Shown piece after piece: positions 22,100 through 33,400 of a DNA stretch of 64,000 bases. This DNA comes from Prorocentrum cordatum (taxonomy: Eukaryota > Sar > Dinophyceae > Prorocentrales > Prorocentraceae). Location: assembly GCA_963575745.1 (NCBI GenBank), contig CAUYUJ010018571.1, positions 260,475 through 324,474 on the forward strand. The letters run 5' to 3'. A model generated the notes under the pieces. It was not told where the DNA came from. It was given only the letters and a program-made list of their open reading frames with translations, and made no database searches. The position numbers and the translations under genes are program-made. How positions within the stretch are numbered: the first letter of the stretch is position 1; the number at the start of each line of letters is the position of its first letter.

Positions 22100-22995
22100 C
22101 CACCAGCGCCATCACATCGGGGGCCACGAGCCTCGTGAGGGGTGGCAGAACATGTCCCTCCCAATGACCGAACAAAAAGGAGCCTCCGACACCTCGCGAT
22201 CCCTCCCAAAAAACCTTAGGGAGGGGAGGGAGAGAGGGCTCCCTTCCCCGAAGGGAAGAGGGGTCGTGGAAGAAGAAGGAGACCCTCCTTAGACCACCTG
22301 TCGCCCAAAGGGCTGGCGGGATTAATTACAGCCGCGTGCATGGGTGTACTGAGGTCCTGAATTCCTTGTAGGGCACGATCCGCGTGAAAGGTGTGTTGAA
22401 TAATTCGGGTGCCCCACTGAGGCGACAGATGGACTTCCTCCAGGCACGACCCGTGCGAGGCATGTTTCGCAGTGGTCGGGGGACGCCATGCGAAGTTGTC
22501 AATGGGTGCCATAGATGGAGTTCCTTGTGGAGCATGGTTCGCGTGACGGGTTTGCCGGCATTTGCGGGGGAGCGTTGTACGCATTTCGTCTTTGCGCTTT
22601 TAGGTGGCGCTCCTTGTGGGCACGATCCACGTGATGGGGTGTGCCGCAATGGCCAGGCGGGGCGCAGTGCGAACCTTGCCTGTGGGGCCGTAGATGGAGA
22701 TCCCTGTGGGCCACGATCCGTGTGAGAGATGTGCTGAAATGGGCGGGGCGGCGCTATGAAGCTTCACTCTGGTGCCGCAAATGCAGCTATGTGTGGGAGG
22801 GGGGGGCACGATCCGCGTGCGGGGCGTGCCACTATGCGAACCTCGTCTCTGGGGGCGTAAGTGGAGCCTCTTGGGCGCGATCCCTGCGAGGAGCGTGCCA
22901 GCAACGGCGGGGGGACGCCAGCCATGCCTATCTCTGGGGCCGCAGGTGAAGCTCCCTGATGGGGCACGACCCGTGCGACAATCTATGTCCTCCAA
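22100..22995 (-). repeat. Degenerate tandem array related to the element unit
   Basis: About nine units are marked by GGCACGATCCGYGTGAGGGG, TGTGCCGAAATGG, GCGGGGCG and GGGGCCGTAGATGGAGCTCC, with starts near 22120, 22375, 22445, 22534, 22620, 22711, 22807, 22878 and 22966 (spacing mostly 70-96 bp). The words align to the 90-bp unit of copies 2 and 3 in reverse orientation. Conserved element ends were not found at either edge. Confidence 0.6.
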
Positions 22996-23059
22996 TGCCG
23001 AACACTTAAAGACTACAGCTAGAGCTTGCTAGATCGCAAGTGCGCGCGAAACGCGAGCG

Positions 23060-23165
23060 TGGTTATAGCATGTGTGTGTGAATGTGTGTGCGAGTGTATG
23101 TGAATGTGTGTGAATGTGCGTGTGTGAACGTGTGTGTGTGCGCGTGTGCGTGTGCGCGCGCGTGT
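23060..23165. repeat. TG-rich microsatellite
   Basis: TGTGTGTGAATGTGTGTGCG-type sequence with TG, AATG and CG interruptions. Confidence 0.9.
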
Positions 23166-24815
23166 GCTGCAACGGTCTTGCGACCAGTGCCGCCGACTCT
23201 GAAGGACACGTCGACGACGACGACGATGACGAGCTGGAATGAGGATCGGCGACGGCGGCGACGATTATTCAATCGGAAGCACGTTCCGCACACGCCGACA
23301 GGGTTGGCGTATTTCTTCTCACCCCTGGTGATGGAGCCTGGACCCGCGAAATCGGGACATCGCGGCCCCCTTGTTGTGGTCGTGTGCAACCGTTCTGGGT
23401 CAATTGCCGCAGCAGTGTGATGTTTGTTCCGTCCGCGCGTGTTTCGTCAATTCTAGCACCTGGAGATCGCTTTCGGGCCTCCGATTCGCAGCACGTTCAT
23501 CCGGGGTGGAACTGTTCCCGGGGAAGGGGTCAGGAGTCTCTTTGGGCCGCGGGTCGAAGAAACCCACTCCAGGAGGGGGAGGAGAAGCAGAAGAGGCGGG
23601 AGGAGGGGACGCAGGAGGGGAGAAGGGGGGGAGGACGGGGAGGTGGGATGGAGTGGGGCCCGGGAGGTCCCGGCTGGGGTGGGTGGACGGGGGGAGGCGA
23701 AGTGGGGGACGAGGGTGTGGAGGAGGTGGGGGAGGAGGTGGGGGAGGAGGTGGAGTGGGGAGGGGGTGCGCGGTGTCGCGTGGGTGGATGGGGGGGGGGG
23801 GATGCGGGGGGGGGGGGGCCGTAGAGAGGGGGCGGGAGGGGGGCGGCGGAGCGGCGGAGGGCGCGCCTCTCCGCGACGGCCGCCCCCAGGCCTGCGGGGC
23901 CGCCGCCATGGGCCTCGGGCTCCAGGCCCGCGGCGGCCTAGCGCCGCCCTGGGCGCAGGAGAACGCCCGCCCCGCGCCGCGGCGTCTTCGGCTGGGCCGC
24001 CCGTGAGGCGGCTGGCTGCTTGGCATCGATCGGACGGGCGAGGGCCAGCTCCGAGCGATGGCAAGGAAGGCTATGGCACGCGATGCTCAGCCATGGCAGG
24101 GGGTCAGAAGGCAACCTCCGACAGCACGCCGTGGACAACCAGAGCACACGCACCGAGAACCGAGGGCGCTTCCCCCCCCCCCCCCCCCCCCCTCCCCCCC
24201 GCGCGGGCCCACATGGGCCCCGCTCCCGCGGTGCCGCGCGCTCGCCTCGCCCCGCCTCGCCCCAAGCGGCACTCGGGCAGCCTCGGTGGGGGCTCCGCGT
24301 GGCGTCCGTCGGGCGTCATCGGAGGGGTTCGGGGCGCCCCGGGCGGCGTGCGGCGTCGGGCATGCCGGGGCACGCGTGGCCCGCCTGGGGGCCCGAGGGG
24401 GCCTTCCTGGGCCAGGAAGCCACGCGACACGGCGACGGGGTCCAGGGGCCACGCGACGCGCCCCAGGCCTCTGTCTCGATGATCCCCAGGGTTGCGGACT
24501 GAAGCTCCAGGAGATCGAACATGGACCTGATGACACTCCAACTCGCATATCGAGGGCGCGGTGGCGGACAATCGCGTGCGTTGTGCCCTGTACTCTATCA
24601 GCTTTCATGGCACACACGTCTTTTCTTGGTGTGTTTTTCACTGGGGAGTCACTCGCATCAGATGAATCTTGGTGAGGTCAACCTTCGCTCCAGGCCCCTC
24701 ACGCGAGTTCACATGCAAGGTCATATCAGAGTGAGGGGGCCGAACGGTCATTCATTGTCCCTGGGTGCGTGGCTGAACAGGGAATTCGTTGTGATAATGA
24801 TGTTTGTTGTTGGTG
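23166..24815. other. GC-rich stretch with G-rich and C-rich runs, no gene supported
   Basis: Positions 23570-23845 are strongly G-rich on the plus strand (GGAGGGG, GGGTGGGGG), with potential for G-quadruplexes. A poly-C run lies at 24172-24200. A near-inverted pair at 24021-24063 (GCTTGGCATCGATCGGACG and TCCGAGCGATGGCAAGG) belongs to a short repeat family also seen at 34408 and 47183. Long overlapping frames on both strands reflect composition. Confidence 0.45.
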
Positions 24816-24824
24816 TGGCTGTTG

Positions 24825-24825
24825 A

Positions 24826-24863
<38 letters not shown>

Positions 24864-24880
24864 TTGTTGTTGTTGTTGAA
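24825..24880. repeat. CTG then TTG trinucleotide repeat
   Basis: About eleven GCT/CTG units pass directly into about six TTG units. Poly-Ala/Val translation on one frame is an artefact. Confidence 0.9.
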
Positions 24881-25054
24881 CATTATTTCTTCTTCAGAAT
24901 AATTATTGTTGGGACCCCTGGTGCACGACCCCCCCGCCGCGCCTAGGCCGCAGCCACATTTTCATCATTTTCGTGAGGAAGTCTCAGGCAAAACGATTAG
25001 TACCGGATCCGGTTGTTTTGTTCCCCCCCGCTTTCCCTTGCAAAAAACACTATA

Positions 25055-25640
25055 AAATGAAAATTCTTGTTCTTACTTGATCAAATTGCAAGAATCCCTT
25101 GCAAAAAATAAGGTAAAGTGGACATTCGTGCGCGCAAGACGAAATCCTTCCAAAACCTTAGGTTTCGTAACGATTTTAACATAAAAACATCAAAAACCCA
25201 ATGGTTTTTTAAGAAAAAATTGTCAAAATGTCCTTCCGCGCGCGCTGTCCGAATCCCACAAAACCAATGGTTTTTCAACATTTATGTTACATGAGCTCGC
25301 GCGAGCTACTTTTTCTTGTTCTAACATAATCAAATTTCAATAATCCCTTGCAAAAAATAAGGTAAAGTGGACATTCGCGCGCGCAAGACGAAATCCTTCC
25401 AGAACCTTAGGTTTCGTAACGATTTCAACATAAAAACATCAAAAACCCAATGGTTTTTCAAAAAAAAATGTCCAAATTTCATCCCGCGCGCGCTGTCCGA
25501 CTCCCACAAAACCAATGGTTTTTCAACATTTATGTTACATGAGCTCGCGCGAGCTACTTTTTCTTGTTCTAACATAATCAAATTTCAATACTCCCTTGCA
25601 AAAAAAAGTAAAGTGGACATTCGCGCGCGCAAGACCAACA
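25055..25640. repeat. AT-rich tandem repeat, 248-bp unit, about 2.3 copies
   Basis: The anchor CCCTTGCAAAAAATAAGG begins at 25096 and 25345, with a variant at 25593 (periods 249 and 248). Each full unit includes GTAAAGTGGACATTCG, two inverted-repeat words (AAAACCCAATGGTTTTT and AAAACCAATGGTTTTT) and the perfect palindrome AGCTCGCGCGAGCT. It is an AT-rich island in GC-rich DNA. Minus-strand frames of 66 and 83 residues are repeat copies of each other; coding cannot be excluded but nothing supports it. Confidence 0.85.
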
Positions 25641-25689
25641 AAAAACACGACGATCTTAGGAACTTGCCCCAAAAATGTGACCAACTCCG

Positions 25690-25745
25690 CTCTCTCTGTC
25701 TCTCTCTCTGTCTGCTCTCTGTCTCTCTCTCTGTCTGTCTGTGTC
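25690..25745. repeat. TCTC/TGTC microsatellite
   Basis: CTCTCTCTGTCTGCTCTCTG-type dinucleotide and tetranucleotide run. Confidence 0.85.
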
Positions 25746-26033
25746 ATGTATTGTATGTCACAATTGCAGGATGCTGGGCACACGCGCGCCCCGAATAAGT
25801 GACCAAGTTCTGTGGGTGTGTACCCCACGCCAGTGTAGTAGCCACGGTCGTCCGCACGCCACGAAGTGAAGTGTCCCAACGTCATAGGGCGGGAAGCTGG
25901 GTTTGGGTGGTCGCGAAGAGTCGTTTGGATATTTGGTAGAGCTTGAACTGCCCCCCCACGAAGTGGGGGTATTGTCTCGCGTCGCATGAAAACCCTGGCA
26001 CTGGTGAGAACACTGAGCGTTCGGGTAAAATGA

Positions 26034-26420
26034 TTGTTGTTGTTGTTATTGTTGTTTGTTGTCGTCGTCCCACCCGCGACCCACCCGCGACCCACCCCGC
26101 GACCCACTCCGCGACCCACCCCTTGACCCATCCGCGACCCATCCTCGACCCACCCGTGACCCACCCCGCCACCCACCCGCGACCCACCCCGCGACCCATC
26201 CTCAAGGGAGGAAAAACCACCCAGATCTGACAATTGACGTTTACTAACCGGCCTTGGGCGTTTACTAAACAGTCCTGACTTGTTCGATTCATTCATTGTG
26301 TGCGCTTTTTCTTCTCGGCTTCGCTTGTTAAGGTGATTATAATGGGCACCCGCGATCCAACAACGATCCACCCGCGACCCACCCGCGACCCACTTGCGAC
26401 CCACCCGCGACCTACCCGCA
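26034..26420 (+). repeat. CGACCCACCC repeat in two blocks with a TTG run
   Basis: A short TTG run (26034-26063) precedes about eighteen CGACCCACCC/CGACCCATCC units up to about 26205. A second block of about six units lies at 26350-26420. The unit is 10-12 bp. Confidence 0.85.
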
Positions 26421-26424
26421 TTGG

Positions 26425-27465
26425 TTTAACGAAAGTATCGGCTCCTGCGGCGGGCTCGTTGTATAATTTGTAAAACTTTGGCGCCTGCGGCGTGCTTTTC
26501 CACCGCACCCTCACTCTTATCCGCATCTGCGGGGTGCTACGGTATCTTCTGTACGCGCACTTGTAATTACCCGAGCCCCAGTCCAGTAGAGCAGCTAGTG
26601 AGCACCTTCACCTTAACTCAGGAAACATGTTGCAACGCTCGGTTGCGCTTGGCATCGTCTGTTTCTTTCCAGTTGTGTTCTCCCATCGCCTTATTTCATC
26701 ATTCGAGCACGGGTTACACAAGGGGAGGTTACACAGAGTGGAGGTGCACGTCATAGAGTAACGGTGGAAGTTGGGGTGGCACAGTTCCCCAGTCTTCGCG
26801 GCCAACTTGGAAGCTGGGGGGGTGGGGCGGCTGACTATGTCTTTCTCTGTTTAGTTGCATCGCATGTTCTGTTCGGCCCATTTGCAGCTCGCAGTGTCTT
26901 TATCCTGTGTGATGTGCTGTTGTGTTGCAAGCGCACTCTGTATTTTCAAGGGTTCTCGCATCGATCTACGAAACTGCATTGTGCCATCGCCGGGGTACTC
27001 CAACTAATTATGATTGTATCATTGTTTTTGTTCCTTCCTCCCTCTTCCTTGCCAGGGGGGTGCTTTATTTCAGTAGCGTGGCTGAGGATGCAAGGCGTGC
27101 GGCGGCGAAGCGAGCGCAGGCCAGCAGGTGTGGCACGCTGTTGCATAGAAAGTCGCGGCGGACCTCACCCCCAAATGCACCCCGATTGTCACAGCACCCC
27201 CCCGAGGGAGAGGGACAAAGGGCAAAGCCAGATGCAGGATCAACGAGGGAACGGTGGTACTGGGGTGGTCTAGCAGGGAGGAAGTAGCACAGCGCTGCTC
27301 GGCTGGGAGGAGCCAGTCAGCAGCAACTCTCAAAGCCAGTATATGGTAGGTGGCCCCAGGGCGGGCCTGGCCAACAGGGCTTCCGCGTGGAAGAACGTCG
27401 ATGGAGAGGCAGACAAGAAGTCCAGCATGGCAGTTGGTGGGGTTCGTGACATGTTTCTGGGATGG
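26425..27465. other. No gene supported
   Basis: Less GC-rich than the surroundings. A 169-residue plus-strand frame (26764-27273) has hydrophobic stretches around LFLVASHVLF-like and IVSLFLFLPP-like sequence, but no domain and no splice context I can confirm. Confidence 0.35.
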
Positions 27466-27467
27466 AG

Positions 27468-27570
27468 AGAAAGGGAGAGAGAGAGAGAGAGAGAGAGGGG
27501 GAGATGAAGACGGAGTGGGAGAGAGCGAGAGAGAGAGAGAGAGAGATAGAAAGAGAGAGAGAGAGAGGAA
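27468..27570. repeat. GA dinucleotide microsatellite
   Basis: GAGAGAGA runs at 27476-27497 and 27525-27568, interrupted by GGGGGAGATGAAGACGG. Confidence 0.9.
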
Positions 27571-27792
27571 GCCGCGAGTGAGACGGGTGTCACCCCGAGC
27601 CTTGGCTTACCGCGTGTCATGGGCAACGCGGGGGCGCAACGAGTACAGGGGCGGCTTAGGTAATCTAACAGAAGAGGATGCTCGAACGCCATGCGTGAGC
27701 GCAGCCTTAGGTAAGCTGCGCCCATCATGCCCGTGTGTTGAGCTGGAGGGATCCCGACTCCGGTGGCTCATGGTCAAGCTCAAAGTCAAAGC

Positions 27793-28524
27793 ATGAAGAA
27801 GGACATTTTTCCAGACGCTATACATATGATTTGCGATCAAAGCTTGTCATCGAGCCTTCCCATGGGCTGTGAGACTCCAGCAAAGACGGTAACATGCGAG
27901 GTTGACTGTGCATTTCCCAGACGACTGGTTGTCGGTATGCTTCATGCCTTCGGAGCACGTCCATTTGAGAAGGACGGACACCAATGTACAAGAAAATACC
28001 CTTTCTCGGAGATTTCTTGTTTCAGACTGAGTTTGATGATGTCTCGAGAGAAGTGTGCAAGACATTGCCCTTTCCCCGAGAAAAGTTCACGAGCGAAACC
28101 GAAACGTGCATCGGGACTGGACGTCCGAACGATGGCAAGGTGCGCTGCGAGCAGCGCGCCGTACGATGGAAAGGGGAGGCCGCGGAGGTGCCAATCGGGG
28201 TCCACCAGGCAGAGGCGGGGCCTGGCCGTGGCGGCGGGGCCAGAGCTGTGGCCCCGACGGCTTGAAGGCGCTGCTCCCCCGAGCTCCCAGGCGTGGCCGA
28301 GGTGCCCGAGGGAGGCCCATCGGTCGGTGGGAGCAGTTGTGTTCTCGGACGCTCACATTCCGATCTACTCTCAGCGCCTTCCTGGTTCAATGATCGAGTG
28401 GTTTGCCCTCCTTCCCTCCTCTTCAGGAGGCGGGCGGAGATCCAATCTATTTCCAGCGCATGTTTCTACCTACTTCTTCCGACCGATGGGTAGGCCTGAA
28501 AGCCTGAGGTGCCTGGACTCGTGA
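27793..28524 (+). CDS. Unidentified open frame, possible exon
   Basis: A 244-codon frame starts at an ATG (27793) and ends TGA at 28522-28524. The first half reads fairly naturally (Cys, Phe and Lys spread evenly, for example MKKDIFPDAIHMICDQ). The second half is Arg/Gly/Ala-rich, as expected of GC bias. No domain is recognisable. A minus-strand frame of 122 residues overlaps it. A real gene is possible but weakly supported. Confidence 0.2.
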   Translation: MKKDIFPDAIHMICDQSLSSSLPMGCETPAKTVTCEVDCAFPRRLVVGMLHAFGARPFEKDGHQCTRKYPFSEISCFRLSLMMSREKCARHCPFPEKSSRAKPKRASGLDVRTMARCAASSAPYDGKGRPRRCQSGSTRQRRGLAVAAGPELWPRRLEGAAPPSSQAWPRCPREAHRSVGAVVFSDAHIPIYSQRLPGSMIEWFALLPSSSGGGRRSNLFPAHVSTYFFRPMGRPESLRCLDS

Positions 28525-29540
28525 GGCCAGCACAGGGCGGGCCGTCGCCAGGGGCGATTCGCCCAAAGGCCCATCATGGGAGTCGCCCCCGACGCAGCCG
28601 TCGGCCGAAAAGTGTGAGAGTCATCCCCGCGAGGCTCGGGAACTTGTCAGGATCAGGGAGTCCGAGAGAGGCCAGCCGCCGCTGGGGGCGCGCTCTCGCT
28701 GCAGAGCCGTGGCCCCAAGAGCCTGGTCCTGGCCCCGATGGGCTAAATATACGCAGGAGGCTTCTGGCGTTGAACAGCGGCTGTCGGGACGCTCGCACGG
28801 AGGCAGGAGGAGGGAGGATGCGAAGACGTGCGCCGGGGTCTCCATGTGCCCAGTCTTGGCGTTGGTTACCTGCTCGGGCATGATGTCGACGGGCGGGCTT
28901 GATATGCTTGCCGCCGTCCAGCTCAGCGAGGAATCGGCGGCGGCCAGGCAACATCTCGATGACGTGTCCTGCCTGGCCACTGAGGTGGGCGCCGTTGGTG
29001 AGGGTCTCGAGCTGTTCAGCGCCTCCTGGCCTCAGACCGTGGTCATCATGCCATACGGAGCCGCCGGCTTGCGCCCCAGCGTCCCGAGGCGCGGTTGCAG
29101 GTGCGTCCTCTGGCGCGCGGTCGCTCCGTGAGGCGAGCAAGTCCGCGAAGTGGCCTGGAGTGCACTTCCCGGTGCCACGGCAAGCCTCGGGCCTCGTGGG
29201 CTCCTGGCCTCGGCGCCGTGCCACCGCCGCGGTGCACTGCACGATGCACGAGGTGGTCGGCGACGCAGACCTCGGCCCTCCGGCACCGAGCTCGTCGCTG
29301 CGCTGGCCGAGCGAGGCGGCCGGCGGTGCCGTGGGGGGGGCTTCCGCTGCCGTGGCATGCATCTGCGGGAAGGCCCGGCGAAGGCGGGATTCCTCGGTCA
29401 AGGACGATCCCCTCTTGGACGTGGACGGGGACGGGGTGGAAGAGCAGGGGGACGGGGATCTCGAAGCCGGCCACGATCACTGGCCAGGTCCATCAAGCGC
29501 CCTGGACCAGAGCACAGGCCCTCCGTGGCCCTGAGCTTGC
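28525..29540. other. GC-rich, both strands open, coding strand undecided
   Basis: A plus-strand frame (28709-29131) includes the protein-like stretch LDMLAAVQLSEESAAARQHL. An opposite frame (28574-29401) includes RFLAELDGGKHIKPARRHHA. Each looks about as protein-like as the other, so neither is called. No family is recognised. Confidence 0.3.
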
Positions 29541-29759
29541 AGGGGGATGGTCAGGAAGAAGACCCGAGAAGGCGCGGGGACGACCTGGCGCTGGCTCCCA
29601 GGCTCCCGCGCGGAGCTGGCCTGAGCTTGCGGTTTCTGCTGGGAGGGGGAGGACAAAGGAGGCCCCACCCTCCCTGCCTCCTCCTCATGTTCCTCCCCCT
29701 TCCTCCACCCCGCTCCGAGACCCCCTCTGTTCAGAAAGCCCAGACACGTCGTCAAACTC

Positions 29760-29870
29760 GAAGTCCGATCTCCGACAGCCGACAACCGACGACCGACGAC
29801 CGACCGACCGACCGACTACGACGACGACCGACCGACGATCGACGACCAACGACCGACGACCAGCGCGCCC
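29760..29870. repeat. GACC/GACGACC simple repeat
   Basis: ACCGACGACCGACC words repeat through about 110 bp with ACGACGACG interruptions. Confidence 0.85.
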
Positions 29871-30524
29871 CCGCGAGGAGCCGCCCGCTCAGCACAGCTT
29901 CCTCTTCTCGCCGCCGGCGGGCCGCATGCCGCAGGGCTGCGGCGCTGCGCTCGGCAGGAGCGCGCGCTGCTGCGGTTCTCGGCGGCCCTGCCGCGGACTA
30001 CGCTGCGCCTTCACCGCCGACGGCGTACCAGCCTGAAACACACATCTCGCCATGGGGGAAGCGGGTCCGGAGGGAAGCGGGTCCTGAGGCTTTTCGTCTA
30101 TGATCAAGACGTCGCGGGATCTTGTCGACGCCGATCTTGGTCGCGCCCATGCTCGCCGTCGCAGATTCGCGATCATGATCCTCTCACTGGCAATGGCCAA
30201 GATGGACGGTGACCAAGATCAACACTGACGTTTCTAAATTCAGTCTTGGTCGAAGTCATCGTGTTGTTCCGCTTGGTAGCGAGAAGATCAGACGAGGACA
30301 CAGTATTTTGATGTTCTGGCTCTGGATGTCCGTTTTGGGTCCAAGGGCCGTCAGAATCTGGCCCGGGACGAAGCGAATAAGCGCGTTCTGTGGGCGCTCG
30401 GAGGGGGGGGGTTCGGAACCGGACCCCTGCCCTCTGGATTGAAGGTGGGGGGTTCGAACCCCGTCCCCCCCCTCCGTCACGAGGGGGGGGCTTCGAACCC
30501 CTCTCCCCCCCGTTCCGCTAGTGG
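29871..30524. other. No gene; inverted G/C runs at the edge of the GTG repeat
   Basis: 29871-30400 shows nothing recognisable. 30400-30520 holds alternating G-runs and C-runs with TTCGGAACC and TTCGAACCCC between them. These can pair into hairpins but do not make a tRNA cloverleaf. Confidence 0.45.
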
Positions 30525-32410
30525 TGAGGTCCTGGTGGTGGTGGTGGTGGTGGATGTGGTGGTGGTGGTGGTGGTGGTGTGGTGTTTGATGGTGGTGGTA
30601 GTGGTATGGCGGAGGTGGTTGTGGTGGGTGGTGGTGGTGGTGGTGGTGTCGTCGTGTGTGGTGGTGGTTGAGTGTTGTGGTGGTGATGGTGGTGGTGGTG
30701 ATGTGGTGTGGTGGTGGTGGTGGTGGTGTGGTTTTGTTTGTGGTGTTGGTGGTGGTGAGTTGTGGTGGTGATAGTGGTGATAGTGGGGTGATAGTGGTGG
30801 TGGTGGTGGTGTGGTGGTTTGTGGTGGTGGAAGTGATGTTGTTGGTGGTGGTGGTTGTGGTGTGGTGGTTGGTGGTGGTGGTGGTGGTGGTGGTGGCGGT
30901 GGAGGTTGTGGTGGGGTGGTGGTAGTGGTGTGGTCGTTGGTGGTGGTGGTGGTAGGTTGTGGTGGTGCTGGTGGAGGTGGTGGTGGTGGTGTGGAGCTTG
31001 GTGGTAGTGGTTGTGGTGGTGGATGTGGTGTGTTGTGGTGGTTGTGGTGGTGTTGTGGTGCTTGGTGGTGGTGTTGGTGGCGGTGGTGGCTGTGGTGGGG
31101 TGGTGGTGGTGGTTGTGGTGTTGGGGTGGTCGCTTGTCGTGGTGGTGGTGGTTTGTGGTGGTGGTGGTGGTGGTGGGTTGTGGTGGTGGTGTGGTGGGTT
31201 GTCGTGGTTGTTGTGGTGGTGGTGGTAGTTGTTGTGGTGTTGGTGGGTCGTGGTGGTGGTGGTGATGGTGGCCCGAGTGGTGGTTGTGGTGGTGTAGTGT
31301 GGTGGTGGTTGGTGGTGGTGGTGGTGGTGGTTGGGCGGTGGTGGTGGTTGTGGTGGTTGGTGGTGGTTGGAGTTGTGTGGTTGGAGGTGGTTGGGTGGTG
31401 GTGGTGGTTGTGGTGGTTGGGTGGTTGGTGGTGGTTGGTGGTGGCCGGAGTTGTTGTGGTGGTTGGTTGTGGTGGTGGTTGTGGTGGTGGCGGTGTGTTG
31501 GTTCGTGGTGGTGGTTGTGGTTTGTTGTGGTGGTGGTGTCGCGCTTGGTGGTGTTGGTGGTGTGGTGGTGTGTGGTGGTGGTCGTGGTGGTGGCGGTGGT
31601 GGTGGTAATGGTGGGTTGAGGTGGTTGTGGTGGTGGTGGTGGTGGTGGTAGTGGCGGGGGAGGTGGTGGTGGTTGTGTGGAGGCTTGTGGTGGTTGTGGT
31701 GGTGGTAGGCTGTTGTGGTAGTGGTTGTGGTGGTAGTTGTGGCGTTGATGGTGATGGGGGTTGTGTGGTGGTTGTGGTAGTGGTGGTTGTGGTGGTGGTT
31801 GTGTGGTGATGTGTTGTGGTTGTGGTGGTGTGGTAGTTGGTGGTGGTGGTGGTTGGCTGTGATGGTGGTAGTGGTGGTGGTGGTTCTGGCGGTTGTGGTG
31901 GTGTGGTGGATTGTGGGCGTGTTGGTGGTAGTGGTGGTGGGTTGTTGTGGTGGTTTGTAGTGGTGGTGGTTGGTTGTTGTTGTGGTGGTGGCTGTTGTGG
32001 TGGTGGTGGTTGTGTGGTGGTTCGTCGTGATTGTGGTGGGTTGTGGTGGTGGTGGTAGTGGGGGTGGCGGTGGTGGTGGTGGCATGCTGGTTTGTGTTGG
32101 TAGTGGTGGTGGTGGGCTGTGGTGCTGGTGGTGTTGGTGGTGGTGGTGTCGGTGCTGGTGCTGGTGCTGGGTGCTGGGTGCTGTGTGTTGGTGGGTGGTG
32201 GTGGTGTTGTGGTGGTGTTGTGGTGGTGGTGGTTGGTTGTGGTGGTGGTGGCGTGGTGGTTTGTGGTGGTGGTGGTTGTGGTGGAAGATGTGGTGGGTTG
32301 TGGTGGTGGTGGTGTAGTGGTTTGCGGTGGTGGTGGTAGGTTGTGGTGGTGGTGGTGGTGGTGGTGCTGGCCGTGGTGGTGGAGGTGGTTGTGGAGGTGG
32401 TCGGCGGCGG
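30525..32410 (+). repeat. GTG-rich repeat, 1.9 kb, strongly strand-asymmetric
   Basis: Nearly all bases on the plus strand are G or T, in GTGGTGGTG and GTTGTGGTGG units with occasional A or C. Frames of more than 700 residues run across it on the minus strand (His/Thr/Pro) because the complement lacks stop codons. They are artefacts. Such G/T-only strands can form G-rich secondary structures. At 32410 it passes into TCG-type repeats. Confidence 0.95.
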
Positions 32411-32700
32411 TGGCGGCGCCAGCGGCGGTGGCGACGGCGGCGGCGAACCGCCGCTGCCGCGCTCGTCGTCGTCGTCTTCGTCGTCGTCGGCACGGCGCTC
32501 GTCGGCGTCTTCTCCATCGGGGTCGCCGTCGCCGCCGCCGCCGCCGCGCTCCTCGTCGTCGTCGCTGCGCTCGTCGTCGACGTTTTCTACGTCGCCGTCG
32601 GCGCCGCCACCGCCGCGCTCTGCGTCGCCTCGTCGCCGTCGCTGCACTCTTCGCCGCCGCCGTCGTGGTCCGTGGTCGTCCCCGCGTCCGTCGACTTGAG
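32411..32700. repeat. TCG/GCC trinucleotide-rich region
   Basis: CGTCGTCGTC and GCCGCCGCC words dominate. Translations are Ala/Val- or Ser/Arg-rich. Confidence 0.7.
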
Positions 32701-32769
32701 GTTCGAGGGCCGAGGTTTTGGAGGTTTGGGGGCTTGCCGTGTTTTGGTTGGTGGCGTTTTTGCCGCCAC

Positions 32770-33097
32770 GGCTGGGTTCGATTTGGGCCAAGACGCTGGA
32801 ATAAGGATTACTTTGGGCTCAGGAGTCGCTCTGGTTGCGGGGACGTTATTTACGGCGATGTCTCAGCGAGGTGTAAGGTTAGGCTGTGTAGCGAACGCTA
32901 TATCCGAGGCTGTCTTAGTTCAAGGCAGCGCTGTCCTATTTGCTAATTGCATGGGCGCGTGCGAGTCCATTGGGGTCATAGCATTGGTTGAACCGTTCGC
33001 CCTGAACTTTTCACTCGGGGAACTTGTTTGCGGCCGAGGCTTTTTGTGGCCAGCAAAGCTTCTGCGCTCCTTACCCAGCGTTATTGTAGCACGGTGA
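32770..33097 (+). other. Unidentified hydrophobic open frame
   Basis: After the simple repeats the frame continues for about 108 codons with a non-repetitive, hydrophobic translation such as ITLGSGVALVAGTLFTAMSQ, and ends TGA at 33095-33097. It could hold one or two membrane segments. No ATG is clearly the start, since the frame is open from the repeat. No family is recognised, and a minus-strand frame (32920-33114) overlaps. Confidence 0.2.
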
Positions 33098-33164
33098 CTA
33101 AAGAGTCTGGCCATAACGCATCCTAGGAGATGTCCCAGCGGCTGTCCCAGGTGCCGATTCTGAG

Positions 33165-33400
33165 AAAGTCGTCGTCGCTGGCCTCGTCGTCGTCGTCGTC
33201 ACCGCGCCCATCGACGTCCTTGTCGCTGCCCTCGTCGCCGTTCAAACCGCTCTCGGAGGTGGTTCACAAATGCCGCAGGTTTTCGGAGGCTGCGGGATGT
33301 TCACCGCCGTGGTCGTTGTTGTTGGTTTCGGCGTCGGTGGAGGAAAATAGGGACGAGGAGGGGAGGAGGAGGAAGATAGGGACGAGGAGGGGGGGGTGGT
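33165..33400. repeat. TCGTCG and GAGGAGG simple repeats
   Basis: TCGTCGTCGTC at 33170-33200 and a GGACGAGGAGGGGAGGAGG purine run at 33340-33395, with about 140 bp of non-repetitive DNA between. Confidence 0.7.

Noticed and set aside
30410-30520. tRNA-like GGTTCGAACCCC words
   Set aside because: They lie in alternating G-runs and C-runs; no acceptor, D-arm or anticodon arm can be drawn around them.
30256-32791. Minus-strand frames of 753 and 757 residues rich in His/Thr/Pro
   Set aside because: The complement of the GTG repeat has only C and A, which cannot form stop codons.
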